Notes under the pieces: model-generated
The model's database searches: none
What the model saw: only the letters and a program-made list of their open reading frames with translations
Told to the model about the DNA's origin: nothing
Position numbers and translations under genes: made by a program
Shown: positions 1 through 7,684 of the stretch, piece by piece
How the letters are laid out: each line of letters starts with the position of its first letter
How positions within the stretch are numbered: position 1 is the first letter of the stretch
Assembly (NCBI RefSeq): GCF_018403285.1
Contig: NZ_BOSJ01000008.1
Coordinates: 62,001 to 126,000, forward strand
DNA length: 64,000 bases
Origin: Paenibacillus sp. J45TS6
GTDB lineage: Bacteria > Bacillota > Bacilli > Paenibacillales > Paenibacillaceae
Reading direction: 5' to 3'

Positions 1-554
1 TAATATCTGCCCTTCCAACCCGTCCATTCTATACCAAACATATTTTCAAGTTGTTGTCTGACTTCCTTATCTGTAGGGTCACCAAGAATATTATATTCAC
101 CAACAAAAGTCGTCCCTGTTGCTGTCGCATACTGTATTTTCTGGACATCTTCTGATTTCATTCCGCCATAGATTAACTTTTGTTTGTGTGACCGATCTGC
201 TTGTTGCTCCTTTTTGTATATACCATATGTATCTGCTGCATAAATCAGATCTTTCCCTCGCAGCGTAGAAGGAAGGGACTGAATATGATTAACAGCACTT
301 GGGTTGAATCCGTAATAACTCTCCTCATTAACATAAGCGTGACCAGTTCGGTCCTTTATCTTTTGTTGGTTTAAAATCCAAATTAGACCTTTATGCTCGT
401 TATAATTCAGATCCGATACTGACTTATCAATAATCGCAATATCGATCGTCCGACTCGGGTTTGCTCTCCACTGAATCCACGGATAATTAACAAGGATTAA
501 AATCAGCACCAAAATCCCAAGGATTACGGCAGGTTTCCAGATATCAGATTCCAC
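1..554 (-). CDS. Partial CDS, membrane-anchored protein of unknown function
   Basis: Reading leftwards from a GTG at 554, the frame stays open for 184 codons and leaves the window, so the C-terminus is missing. An AAGGA ribosome binding site lies about 10 bases before the GTG; a nearby ATG in another frame closes within a few codons. Residues about 5-22 form one hydrophobic segment (VILGILVLILILVNYP), followed by a polar mixed alpha/beta domain. This suggests a protein anchored by one N-terminal segment with a soluble remainder. I do not recognise the family and assign no function. It is divergent from ccdC. Confidence 0.7.
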   Translation of the reverse strand, partial: MESDIWKPAVILGILVLILILVNYPWIQWRANPSRTIDIAIIDKSVSDLNYNEHKGLIWILNQQKIKDRTGHAYVNEESYYGFNPSAVNHIQSLPSTLRGKDLIYAADTYGIYKKEQQADRSHKQKLIYGGMKSEDVQKIQYATATGTTFVGEYNILGDPTDKEVRQQLENMFGIEWTGWKGRY

Positions 555-745
555 GCATTCACCATCCTTTATATCTTTATCTATTATTACTTTGGCAAGC
601 ACAGTCTAAGTATAATTCGGGTGGTAAGAAATGAAAAGAAGCTTAGTTCACATCCAAATCATAAAACAACTAGGTAAGAGTGTTTTCATTGAGATATGAT
701 ATAATGAAGATAAATTTGATTTCACGCAAAAGAGAGGTCCTATAC

Positions 746-1243
746 GTGCCGATAAGCTCTTCATTTTTACAAATTGCAGCAACCATTGGTATGATCTTTA
801 TTGCGCTTAGTGCTATTTTTATTCGTATGAAAGCAGCAAACAGACCCATTACCAAACGGAAGATTATCATTCCGCCCCTTGGTATGAGCACCGGATTTAT
901 GATGTTTATCGTGCCGCAAACGCACATCCCGTTTCTATGGGCCATTGTTGCTTTTTTGGTTGGTTGGTTTTTATTTGCATACCCGCTCATTAAAAGCACC
1001 AAGTTCGAGAAAAGAGATGGGCAGATCTATGTTTCGAGCTCCAAAAGCTTCATGTTCATCTTGCTCGGTTTGCTTACGGTTCGCTTACTACTTCATGAAT
1101 TCATACAGAATTATATAACCGTAGTTCAGACAGGAGCCTTATTTTTTGTTTTGGCTTTTGGGATGCTGCTTCACTGGCGGCTGTATATGCTGCGGCATTA
1201 CAACGAAACTTTTGGGGTCAAGGAGTCTACCATGGGTTCTTAA
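746..1243 (+). CDS. ccdC: CcdC family membrane protein
   Basis: A 165-residue multi-pass membrane protein matching the CcdC family, which sits with cytochrome c maturation genes in Bacillus although its own role is not clear. The family hallmark is visible near the start: IAATIGMIFIALSAIFIRMK, then a KIIIPPLGMSTG stretch between the first two membrane segments. About four or five hydrophobic segments are seen. I chose the GTG at 746 because AGAGAGG at 731-737 lies eight bases upstream; an upstream ATG at 680 lacks a good site and would add residues atypical of the family. A strong terminator follows. The convergent neighbour is a thioredoxin-like protein, so both may concern extracytoplasmic thiol chemistry (inference). 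Confidence 0.85.
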   Translation: MPISSSFLQIAATIGMIFIALSAIFIRMKAANRPITKRKIIIPPLGMSTGFMMFIVPQTHIPFLWAIVAFLVGWFLFAYPLIKSTKFEKRDGQIYVSSSKSFMFILLGLLTVRLLLHEFIQNYITVVQTGALFFVLAFGMLLHWRLYMLRHYNETFGVKESTMGS

Positions 1244-1250
1244 GTGGATA

Positions 1251-1307
1251 AAAAAAGCTCTGGAATCGAACACCGGATGTGTTCAATTTCTAGAGCTTTT
1301 TACTTTT
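1251..1307. terminator. Bidirectional terminator between ccdC and the thioredoxin-like gene
   Basis: AGCTCT/AGAGCT arms with an A-run on the left and a T-run on the right, so it can serve both convergent genes. The right T-run overlaps the stop codon of the minus-strand gene. Confidence 0.8.
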
Positions 1308-1758
1308 TGCTATTTAAAAAAGCAGTGATCGCTTCCTGATCTATTGTTCCGGGCGTTAACCGGTCTGCTTCTTTGCCATTCTCTATATAGAGAAGAGCCG
1401 GCACAGATTCAATCTTAAGCTGGTCTAACAATGCCCCTAATTTTTCTTCATCTTGCTCACGGCCTTCATCTGTATTGTAATAATACACCGTCTGACCTGT
1501 ACTTTGTGAAGCATTCTCTAACACCGGCATAAACTCACGACAGAATGGACATGTAGGACGGCCCACATATAGAAACCCTGACTCGCCATGCTCCAAAAAG
1601 GTGGATACTTCTTCGTTCGTTACCGCCGTTAGTACCTTTGACTCTTCTTCCTTCTCACTTCCACTGATTACTGCTAGTACTATCAATAAAATAACGACAA
1701 TTCCTGCTCCCCATAACAGAGGACTTCCGAATGTACGTTTACTTTTGCGGCTATTCAA
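1300..1758 (-). CDS. Membrane-anchored thioredoxin-like protein
   Basis: A 152-residue protein with a basic N-terminus, one membrane segment (about residues 14-32) and an extracytoplasmic thioredoxin-like domain. The active-site CxxC is C70-P-F-C73 in RPTCPFCREF, and a cis-proline candidate occurs at ESVPALLY (P120). The arrangement resembles thioredoxin-fold proteins of the PedC/BrcD type (bacteriocin transport accessory), as well as general thiol-disulfide oxidoreductases. It probably acts outside the membrane on disulfides; the substrate is unknown. It is convergent with ccdC and shares its terminator. The fold and CxxC are seen directly; the partner is inference. Confidence 0.8.
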   Translation of the reverse strand: MNSRKSKRTFGSPLLWGAGIVVILLIVLAVISGSEKEEESKVLTAVTNEEVSTFLEHGESGFLYVGRPTCPFCREFMPVLENASQSTGQTVYYYNTDEGREQDEEKLGALLDQLKIESVPALLYIENGKEADRLTPGTIDQEAITAFLNSKK

Positions 1759-1874
1759 TTTGTGTATACATCCTTTCTAACCATACTTACACCTGCCCTC
1801 TCGCAGTGTGTCCGCTTCATCTTAGGGTATGTTGCTATTATTGTCAGTGCGTAATCTAACTATCCGGCCGCCTA

Positions 1875-1940
1875 TAATAAAAGAAAACACAAAGAAACAG
1901 GGCTCTCTTTATGTGGAGGATAAAAGGAGTCCTGTTTCTT
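1875..1940 (-). terminator. Probable terminator of map
   Basis: Inverted repeat AAGAAACAGG/CCTGTTTCTT (1892-1901 and 1931-1940) with a long loop. Read on the minus strand it ends in a T-rich tract about 80 bases after the map stop codon. Confidence 0.5.
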
Positions 1941-2018
1941 ACGTTATGATCTCTTTACTGCCTAGAGTATATGGGAAAAGTACGTCCCTTCTCCTCACAT
2001 CTCTTTACCGGCTTGTAC

Positions 2019-2765
2019 TCATTGTTCAGTCAAAATAATAGGACCATCTGCGGTAATCGCAATCGTATGCTCATATTGAGCAGACAATTCGCCATCTTGT
2101 GTCCGGGCAGTCCAGCCATCACTGTCTAGCTTACTGCGATAGGTTCCGATGTTCAGCATCGGTTCAATTGTAATTACCATGCCTTCTTTCAGACGCGGAC
2201 CGCGTCCGGCAGGACCATAGTGAGGTACTTGCGGTTCTTCATGCATGTCTTGTCCGATTCCGTGACCAATAAATTCACGTACTACAGAGAATCCTTCTGC
2301 TTCCGCATATACCTGAATCGCATTCGAGATATCCCCGATCCGGTTGCCGATGACGGCTTTTTCAATTCCTTTATAAAGGGATGTTTTGGTTACATCCAGC
2401 AGCTTCTGTGCTGGTTCGGATACATTACCTACAGCATAAGACCATGCGGAATCCGCAAGCCAGCCATCGAGATTAACAACCATATCAATGGTAACAATAT
2501 CCCCGTCTTTCAGCGCGTATTTCCCAGGGAAACCATGACAGATCACGTCATTAACCGAGGCACAAGTCGCATATGGATATCCGTTATACCCTTTTTGCTC
2601 TGGTGTTGCACCATGTTTTTTCATAAAGCTTTCTGCAAAAGCATCAATCTCCTGAGTTTGAATGCCTGGGCGGATGAGCCCTGCAATCTCTCTATGACAA
2701 GCGGCAAGAATCTCGCCAGCCTTCTTCATATATTGAATCTCGTCTTTACTTTTTAGAATAATCAT
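2019..2765 (-). CDS. map: Type I methionine aminopeptidase
   Basis: Removes the initiator methionine from nascent cytosolic proteins. The 248-residue length is normal for the short type I form without an N-terminal zinc domain. All five metal ligands of the pita-bread fold are visible: D94 (VTID), D105 (GWLADS), H168 (IGHGIG), E201 (TIEPML) and E232 (YEHT); the substrate-contacting H77 is in CHGFP. The gene stands alone rather than in a ribosomal-protein operon, so it may be the second paralogue (YflG-like in Bacillus subtilis) rather than the housekeeping copy; that is inference. The start is the ATG at 2765, with AAGGAG upstream. Confidence 0.93.
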   Translation of the reverse strand: MIILKSKDEIQYMKKAGEILAACHREIAGLIRPGIQTQEIDAFAESFMKKHGATPEQKGYNGYPYATCASVNDVICHGFPGKYALKDGDIVTIDMVVNLDGWLADSAWSYAVGNVSEPAQKLLDVTKTSLYKGIEKAVIGNRIGDISNAIQVYAEAEGFSVVREFIGHGIGQDMHEEPQVPHYGPAGRGPRLKEGMVITIEPMLNIGTYRSKLDSDGWTARTQDGELSAQYEHTIAITADGPIILTEQ

Positions 2766-2822
2766 TTGTGGCTCTCCTTGTCGCTTTTATCGAATCCTCC
2801 TTTCTATTGTAACTCTAAATAT

Positions 2823-2972
2823 CTAAAAATAAAAACCCTGAGTTACCGGAGGCCCTGTAATTTGGACTGAATCTTTCTGACGATAAAGTGAGCGAAGAGA
2901 CTGTTTACGATGGGTGCGCGATAATGCTTTGTTCTGCATCTGCATTTTCACCATGCCCCCTCTCATCATCAT
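2823..2972 (-). CDS. Small basic protein, translationally coupled (49 codons)
   Basis: A short frame starting ATG-ATG-ATG at 2972 directly behind a strong AGGAGGGAGG site. The first ATG overlaps the TGA stop of the upstream gene in the ATGA manner, typical of translational coupling. The product would be 47-49 residues, rich in Arg, Lys and Gln, starting MMMRGGMVKMQMQ and ending PVTQGFYF. I recognise no family. The strong site and stop/start overlap are the support; there is no conservation evidence available here, so it could also be an accidental frame. Confidence 0.5.
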   Translation of the reverse strand: MMMRGGMVKMQMQNKALSRTHRKQSLRSLYRQKDSVQITGPPVTQGFYF

Positions 2973-3625
2973 GCCTCCCTCCTGCTTTTCGGAAGCAATC
3001 CAAATAACATTCGGAGGGAATGCCCCTTGGTCTTTGCCTTCTGTTTCCGTCCTTGATAGCTGCGTAGATTCGTAATCAACTGGCGATCTCGGTCCTCTTC
3101 CAGTTTCTCCCGCATCCATGTTTGCTGTTCTTCCACCAGCACTTGCAGGTCATCGTTTTGTTTACGAAGTTTTGCATGCTCTCGCTCAAGCTCCACCATA
3201 CGTTCTTGGAGCATCTGCCATTCTACATTCATTTGTTCCATTTGGGCAGAAGTTACCTCTGCCGTCTGAAGAACTTGTTTCTGCTCTAAAGACGAATGCG
3301 TCTGAACCGTTGCAGCTGCATGGTGTGCCAATGCCGGGTTCACGATCTCTTTTGCAGCAGCTGCTTTTTCACTGCCGATCTCCATGACAATGACAGCCGC
3401 ATCTTGCAATGGCAGGTTCTTCTCACGGAGAAGTGTCATGAGAGTTTTCACCCGCTCAATATCACGGTTACCAAATAATCTAGACTTGTTTGCCGCACGT
3501 TCAAAATGATACCCTTGCTCTTCGAGTGCCGCCGCATATTTACGAAGTGTGCTCGCTCCAATGCCCAGTTCTTTTGCAGTCTCCGTCGTTGCTCCTGTTT
3601 CGTTACCATTCAAATGCATATTCAT
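2969..3625 (-). CDS. MerR-like HTH protein with C-terminal coiled coil
   Basis: About 218 residues. The N-terminus has a MerR-type winged helix: TAKELGIGASTLRKYAAALE followed by an RLFGNRDIERVKTLMTLL segment. Residues about 115-180 are strongly coiled-coil (MEQMNVEWQMLQERMVELE onward), and the C-terminus is highly basic. This layout resembles RacA-type or related chromosome-anchoring/HTH proteins, but I cannot assign it to a specific one. The start is set at 3625, the ATG eight bases after GGGAGG; the ATG at 3631 is only two bases from it. A 49-codon gene overlaps its stop codon. Confidence 0.75.
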   Translation of the reverse strand: MNMHLNGNETGATTETAKELGIGASTLRKYAAALEEQGYHFERAANKSRLFGNRDIERVKTLMTLLREKNLPLQDAAVIVMEIGSEKAAAAKEIVNPALAHHAAATVQTHSSLEQKQVLQTAEVTSAQMEQMNVEWQMLQERMVELEREHAKLRKQNDDLQVLVEEQQTWMREKLEEDRDRQLITNLRSYQGRKQKAKTKGHSLRMLFGLLPKSRREA

Positions 3626-4205
3626 ATTCATTACCTCCCGGATTTTACAATCAATTGGTTTGTAAAAACATTCGTCATGAACCATGCCTGCGTTGGTCAA
3701 CTAATGGATAAGGGCGTCTTAAGAACTGTTGTTTGCGCGAGCAACAGTCTTATCTAATGGATTCGTTCGTTACATCATTCTCATCAAGCTGAGTACTTAA
3801 TTTAATGGACAAGCATTTATAGAGACGTTTCACTCACAGGTGACTCTCTATAAATCTTGTTATACTCTAAATTCGTTCTTTTCATCTTATTTCCTTTGGC
3901 GTAATTCTTCTAAGAATGCGGTATCGTAAGAAGTTTTGTCGGGTATAAATTATGACTTTTCTCCGTTATCATTCGACAGAACCTTCCCCTGTTCTTCCCA
4001 TCCTTTAGCTCCCTCCTGTCATTAGAATGTGAGGTTAACTCCTAAATAATGGGTGGTATTGTTTGTTTATTGATAAATACACAAAAATTATGTTATCTTA
4101 TGTAACGTTAAATAGATGCATGCATAGAATATAAGGATAATAAAACGGAGAAAACTTCGTTTCTCTATTCTTCATGTGCGGTTTATAACGGGAGGGCAAT
4201 GGGCG
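3626..4205. other. Intergenic region with two hairpins
   Basis: No credible gene in 580 bases between divergent genes. Two inverted repeats stand out: AAGAACTGTTG/CAACAGTCTT around 3730-3754, and a longer one at 3816-3854 with TTTATAGAG/CTCTATAAA arms enclosing TCAC/GTGA. Neither has a T-run, so they are not ordinary terminators. The promoter of the dehydrogenase gene is expected in 4030-4160, which is AT-rich. Confidence 0.5.
3816..3854. repeat. Inverted repeat (hairpin)
   Basis: Nine-base arms TTTATAGAG and CTCTATAAA, with an inner TCAC/GTGA pair around a six-base loop. Could be an operator or an RNA hairpin; no T-run follows. Confidence 0.55.
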
Positions 4206-5159
4206 ATGAGAAGCAGAACAGGAAAAGTGGCGATTGTTGGGGCAGGTCTTGTCGGTTCGAGTGCAGCATACTCAATGATTAATCAAGCCATCGCGGGTGA
4301 AATTATGCTGATCGGGCGAACCTATGAAAAAGCACTCGGTCAAGCGCTTGATTTGTCACACAGCATGGATTTTACTTATCAACGGACAAAGGTACATGCT
4401 GGAACCTATGCAGATTGCAAAGATATGGATGTCATTATTATTACGGCGGGGGCTAACCCAAAACCGGGTCAGACTCGTCTAGATATATTAGAAGAAGCGG
4501 TTACGATTACAAAAGAAATTGTGGCTCCTATTATGGAAAGCGGATTTCAAGGTGTGTTTGTAGTCGCTGCGAACCCCGTGGATATTATTACTTATCTCGT
4601 CTGGAAACTGTCTGGTCTACCGAGAAGCCAAGTTATTGGAACAGGTACTTCCATTGATTCTTCAAGACTGAAAACCATCCTCTCGGAAATTTTCTCTATC
4701 GATCCGCGCAGTGTCCATGGATATGCACTTGGAGAACATGGAGAGTCTCAATTTGTAGCCTGGTCTCATGTGACGATCGGCGGTAAACCTATTCTTCATA
4801 TCCTTGATCAGCATAAGGAACGATTTAAGCATCTTGATCTTGCCGATATTTCCCGCAAGACACGGGATGCAGGCTGGGAGATCTTTACCCGAAAAGGATC
4901 GACTCAGTTCGGTATCGGCAGTGCCATAGCGTTCATTACTCGTTCCATCCTGACGGATGATCATAAGATTATCGCCGTTTCTTCTATTCTAGATGGAGAG
5001 TACGGACAAAAAGATATATGCGTTGGTGTTCCTGCCATAATTGGAGGCAGAGGAATCGAAGAGGTGATCGAGCTTCAGCTAGCAGAAGAGGAAATGAAAC
5101 TGTTCGAATACTCCTGCCAGGTCCTTCGCGGAAATATAAATAATTTAGCGGTTAAATGA
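4206..5159 (+). CDS. L-lactate dehydrogenase family; possibly a branched 2-hydroxyacid dehydrogenase
   Basis: A 317-residue NAD-dependent L-2-hydroxyacid dehydrogenase. Visible are the Rossmann motif [12 protein letters not shown], the active-site loop arginine (GQTRLD), D151/R154 (IDSSR) and catalytic H178 in GEHGESQF. In true L-lactate dehydrogenases the loop reads NQKPGETR, with Gln as specificity residue; here it is NPKPGQTR with Pro85. The segments VIGTGT, DPRSV and SQFVAWS resemble the L-2-hydroxyisocaproate dehydrogenase branch more than standard lactate enzymes. The family is certain and the substrate is not. GGGAGG at 4191-4196 favours the ATG at 4206 over the upstream ATG at 4176. 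Confidence 0.85.
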   Translation: MRSRTGKVAIVGAGLVGSSAAYSMINQAIAGEIMLIGRTYEKALGQALDLSHSMDFTYQRTKVHAGTYADCKDMDVIIITAGANPKPGQTRLDILEEAVTITKEIVAPIMESGFQGVFVVAANPVDIITYLVWKLSGLPRSQVIGTGTSIDSSRLKTILSEIFSIDPRSVHGYALGEHGESQFVAWSHVTIGGKPILHILDQHKERFKHLDLADISRKTRDAGWEIFTRKGSTQFGIGSAIAFITRSILTDDHKIIAVSSILDGEYGQKDICVGVPAIIGGRGIEEVIELQLAEEEMKLFEYSCQVLRGNINNLAVK

Positions 5160-5199
5160 GTTATGAAATTGGTTTAAATAAGGTTTGCTATTCGCAATT

Positions 5200-5238
5200 A
5201 AGGTGCATCCTGCCAATCTGCAGGATAGCACCTTTTTT
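5200..5238 (+). terminator. Rho-independent terminator after the dehydrogenase
   Basis: AGGTGC-AT-CCTGC stem closed by GCAGG-AT-AGCACCT, then six T. Confidence 0.9.
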
Positions 5239-5245
5239 ACATTGC

Positions 5246-5971
5246 CTACACTTCTTTTTGTTTGAAATAAAGCATTCCTGCAAAAACAAAAAGCACTGCA
5301 CTTCCAAAAATAACAGGAATGAGAGTAGAATACGGTACAAGAAACGCCCCAAAGTCCATCTCTTCTGTAGGCATCATCACTAAAAAAGGTTGCGCCCATG
5401 GATAGTAAGGAGCATATTTCTCCGAGTTTGCGATCAGTATATTGGGAACGGTCAACATAAAGTTAATTCCGAGCGGTGCTCCAAAGCTGCTCCACATCAT
5501 GGATATAAACAGCTGCAGGGCAGCAAGCGGAATAGAAGCAACCCAGCCAGCAAAAACGCTTTTGAACAACACTGCCCAAGGAATCTCTCCCATCATCTCG
5601 TGAAAACCGCCTGCGACAAGAAAACTTCCGAGTAACAAGACTTGCATCATAAGAAGCAGTACCATGATCACAGTCAGTTTGGCTGCATAAAAGCGGGCAC
5701 GACTCACAGGCAGAACAAGTACTTGTTTCCATCCCCCCGCTGCGTGTTCAAATCGACAAATATAGGAGGCAAATACTCCTGTAAAAATAGGGAGGAATAA
5801 CATCGCATGCAGCGTAGCCTGGGCATTAATCAGACTTGTCCAACTTCCTGACGGCTCTGCCATAATCCCTACAAGAAGAGCAATTACTGGACTGACAAGC
5901 ACCAGCAGCCAGACAGGAGATTTGACCAACTTCAATCTCTCAGCAGATAGCACTCTTAGATAAGCTTTCAT
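5246..5971 (-). CDS. ABC-2 permease, LanG/LanE-like subunit of a peptide-resistance transporter
   Basis: A 241-residue integral membrane protein with about six hydrophobic segments and the motif HAAGGWKQVLVLPVSRARFY, the cytoplasmic coupling region typical of lantibiotic-immunity permeases (MutG/EpiG type). It is the last gene of a cluster with a second permease and an ATPase, seven bases after the preceding stop. It probably removes cationic peptides such as lantibiotics from the membrane. Its partner permease has the equivalent HGSWKQLLALPVSRRSIFL segment, so the two derive from one ancestor. Substrate is inference; no lantibiotic precursor gene is seen nearby. Confidence 0.8.
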   Translation of the reverse strand: MKAYLRVLSAERLKLVKSPVWLLVLVSPVIALLVGIMAEPSGSWTSLINAQATLHAMLFLPIFTGVFASYICRFEHAAGGWKQVLVLPVSRARFYAAKLTVIMVLLLMMQVLLLGSFLVAGGFHEMMGEIPWAVLFKSVFAGWVASIPLAALQLFISMMWSSFGAPLGINFMLTVPNILIANSEKYAPYYPWAQPFLVMMPTEEMDFGAFLVPYSTLIPVIFGSAVLFVFAGMLYFKQKEV

Positions 5972-5977
5972 ATCTTC

Positions 5978-6694
5978 TCAAGCCACCTCCTTACGCTGGA
6001 AGTAGAGCATGCCCAGCAGCAAGCAAAGGATCCCAAGTATAATCCCTTTGACTGCAAATGGTAAACCGTTTGGGGCCAGTACAGAGAACATAGGCCAGCT
6101 GATAGGCACTGAATCCGGAAACTGAGGACCGAATAATCCTGCAATAGAGAGGGTGACCCCTAGAGTAACCGATATGGCTTGATTTTCATGGGTCATGGTC
6201 AGTGTCGCAAGCAAAGCAATTACAGGAAGTGATGCTGCAAGGGGCAGAAAACATACTCTTGCCAGGTCCATCCATGGTATACTCCCTTCAAAGCCAAGAA
6301 TTGCTCCAAGGATCACAATTCCGAAAAGCAACAGCACACAGGAAATAAGCAGCAGTCCGGTTACCAATAACCATTTAGATAGAAATATGGACCTGCGCGA
6401 TACGGGAAGAGCAAGCAGCTGTTTCCACGAACCATGCTGATATTCAATACTTGCCATCATGGTACTCAGAATAGTTGCTCCGAGCATAATCGCGAGCGGA
6501 ATAAACATAGAGAAAGCGGTAAGCAGTCCACTCCACATTCCGCTTTTACCGTACTGATCTTGTAAGTAATCCAGCCGTAATCCGAAGTTCAGTGCATTCA
6601 TGAGTACAAGCCCGGAAGGGGCAAAGAAAACAAGAAACCATAATCCTTTTTTACGTATTTTGAGTAAATCAGAAGCAAGCAGCGACTTCATCAT
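5978..6694 (-). CDS. ABC-2 permease, LanE/LanG-like subunit
   Basis: A 238-residue membrane protein with about six hydrophobic segments and the coupling motif YQHGSWKQLLALPVSRR near residue 90. Its ATG overlaps the stop of the ATPase gene by four bases (ATGA), and the third gene follows after seven bases, so the three are one transcript. Length and pairing with a similar second permease match the LanFEG architecture (one ATPase, two distinct short permeases) that protects against lantibiotics and related peptides. Confidence 0.8.
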   Translation of the reverse strand: MMKSLLASDLLKIRKKGLWFLVFFAPSGLVLMNALNFGLRLDYLQDQYGKSGMWSGLLTAFSMFIPLAIMLGATILSTMMASIEYQHGSWKQLLALPVSRRSIFLSKWLLVTGLLLISCVLLLFGIVILGAILGFEGSIPWMDLARVCFLPLAASLPVIALLATLTMTHENQAISVTLGVTLSIAGLFGPQFPDSVPISWPMFSVLAPNGLPFAVKGIILGILCLLLGMLYFQRKEVA

Positions 6695-7605
6695 ATGCTC
6701 CCTCCGGACCCAACCACCTGAAGGAAGAAATCCTCCAAAGATTGTCTGTGTTCTTCCACCCGGTACACAGAATGATCATGCTCAACAAGTCGGCGTACCA
6801 GGGTCGATACAGCCATATCGTCCATGTGGTTAAACACAATCCTCGAACCTTCAACTTGTCCCCATTGCCCTTGTTCCCGTGCCAGCTGAAGAGCATCCTC
6901 TGCATCCGATACGGTTAGCCGAATCGTGCTCCCTGCTTCTTGATGTAAGCGATCAATTGAATTCTGAAATACAAGCTTACCTTCACGGATGATACCAACC
7001 GTACTCGCCATCTGTTCGACTTCACTAAGTAAATGACTCGATACCAGAACTGTAATCCCATATGCTGACGGCATTTGTTTGATCAACTCTCTGATTTCCT
7101 GAATACCCGCCGGATCAAGACCATTGGTAGGTTCATCGAGAATTAACAATTCAGGATTGCCTAATAAAGCGTTTGCTATGCCGAGTCTTTGCTTCATACC
7201 AAGTGAGTAGCCTTTTACGGGCCGATTTGCTTCCTTTTCTAAACCTACGATTCTCAGTACTTCACTTATTCGTGATTTCGGGACACCCAGCAGCAAACGG
7301 CTCGTTTCTAGGTTCTGTATAGCGGTCAAATGTCCATAGTAAGAAGGATATTCAACCAGAGAGCCGACCTTACGAAGAATATCCATACGCTGCTGGCGGA
7401 TATCCTTTCCGAAAATACGGATAAAACCTTTTGTCGGCTTAATAAGACCAAGCAGCATTCTTATCGTTGTTGTTTTTCCAGCACCATTCGGTCCAAGAAA
7501 TCCGTATATTTCTCCTCTTTTTATTTGGAGACTCAGTTCTTTTACTGCTGCACGGCCCCTGTAGGTCTTCCATACATCTGCTGTTTCAATCATCCATTCA
7601 TTCAT
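6691..7605 (-). CDS. ABC transporter ATP-binding protein, LanF/BcrA type
   Basis: A 304-residue ATPase: Walker A GPNGAGKTT (about 38-46), signature SLGMKQRLG (134-142), Walker B LLILDEPT. The usual Q-loop glutamine is replaced by glutamate (E85 in GSLVEYPSYYG). This E-loop is a known mark of LanF proteins, supporting a role in lantibiotic or bacitracin-type peptide resistance. The C-terminal extension past the nucleotide-binding domain is usual for BcrA/LanF. I chose the ATG at 7605 because GAGGTG lies eight bases upstream. It starts the three-gene operon and lies 80 bases after the histidine kinase gene, with probable response-regulator boxes in that gap. Confidence 0.9.
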   Translation of the reverse strand: MNEWMIETADVWKTYRGRAAVKELSLQIKRGEIYGFLGPNGAGKTTTIRMLLGLIKPTKGFIRIFGKDIRQQRMDILRKVGSLVEYPSYYGHLTAIQNLETSRLLLGVPKSRISEVLRIVGLEKEANRPVKGYSLGMKQRLGIANALLGNPELLILDEPTNGLDPAGIQEIRELIKQMPSAYGITVLVSSHLLSEVEQMASTVGIIREGKLVFQNSIDRLHQEAGSTIRLTVSDAEDALQLAREQGQWGQVEGSRIVFNHMDDMAVSTLVRRLVEHDHSVYRVEEHRQSLEDFFLQVVGSGGSI

Positions 7606-7642
7606 TGTATAATCACCTCTGGCATTTATCATAACGTGCCGA

Positions 7643-7682
7643 GGTTAAAGCGAGGTGAGCAGGAAGTTTAAGATTCGTTTAA
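7643..7682 (-). promoter_or_regulatory. Candidate response-regulator boxes upstream of the LanFEG-type operon
   Basis: On the minus strand two copies of TTAAAC lie exactly 11 bases apart (TTAAAC-GAATC-TTAAAC, 7666-7682), the spacing of tandem OmpR-family sites. A degenerate third copy, CTTTAAC (7644-7650), lies 23 bases further, and a TATGAT-like -10 sits at about 7629-7634. This suggests a regulated internal promoter for the transporter genes. Pattern seen; binding is inference. Confidence 0.5.
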
Positions 7683-7684
7683 AT

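Noticed and set aside
670-1002. Minus-strand open frame opposite ccdC
   Set aside because: No ribosome binding site and fully antisense to a recognised membrane protein gene.
1829-2038. 69-codon plus-strand frame
   Set aside because: No ribosome binding site, covers the likely map terminator.
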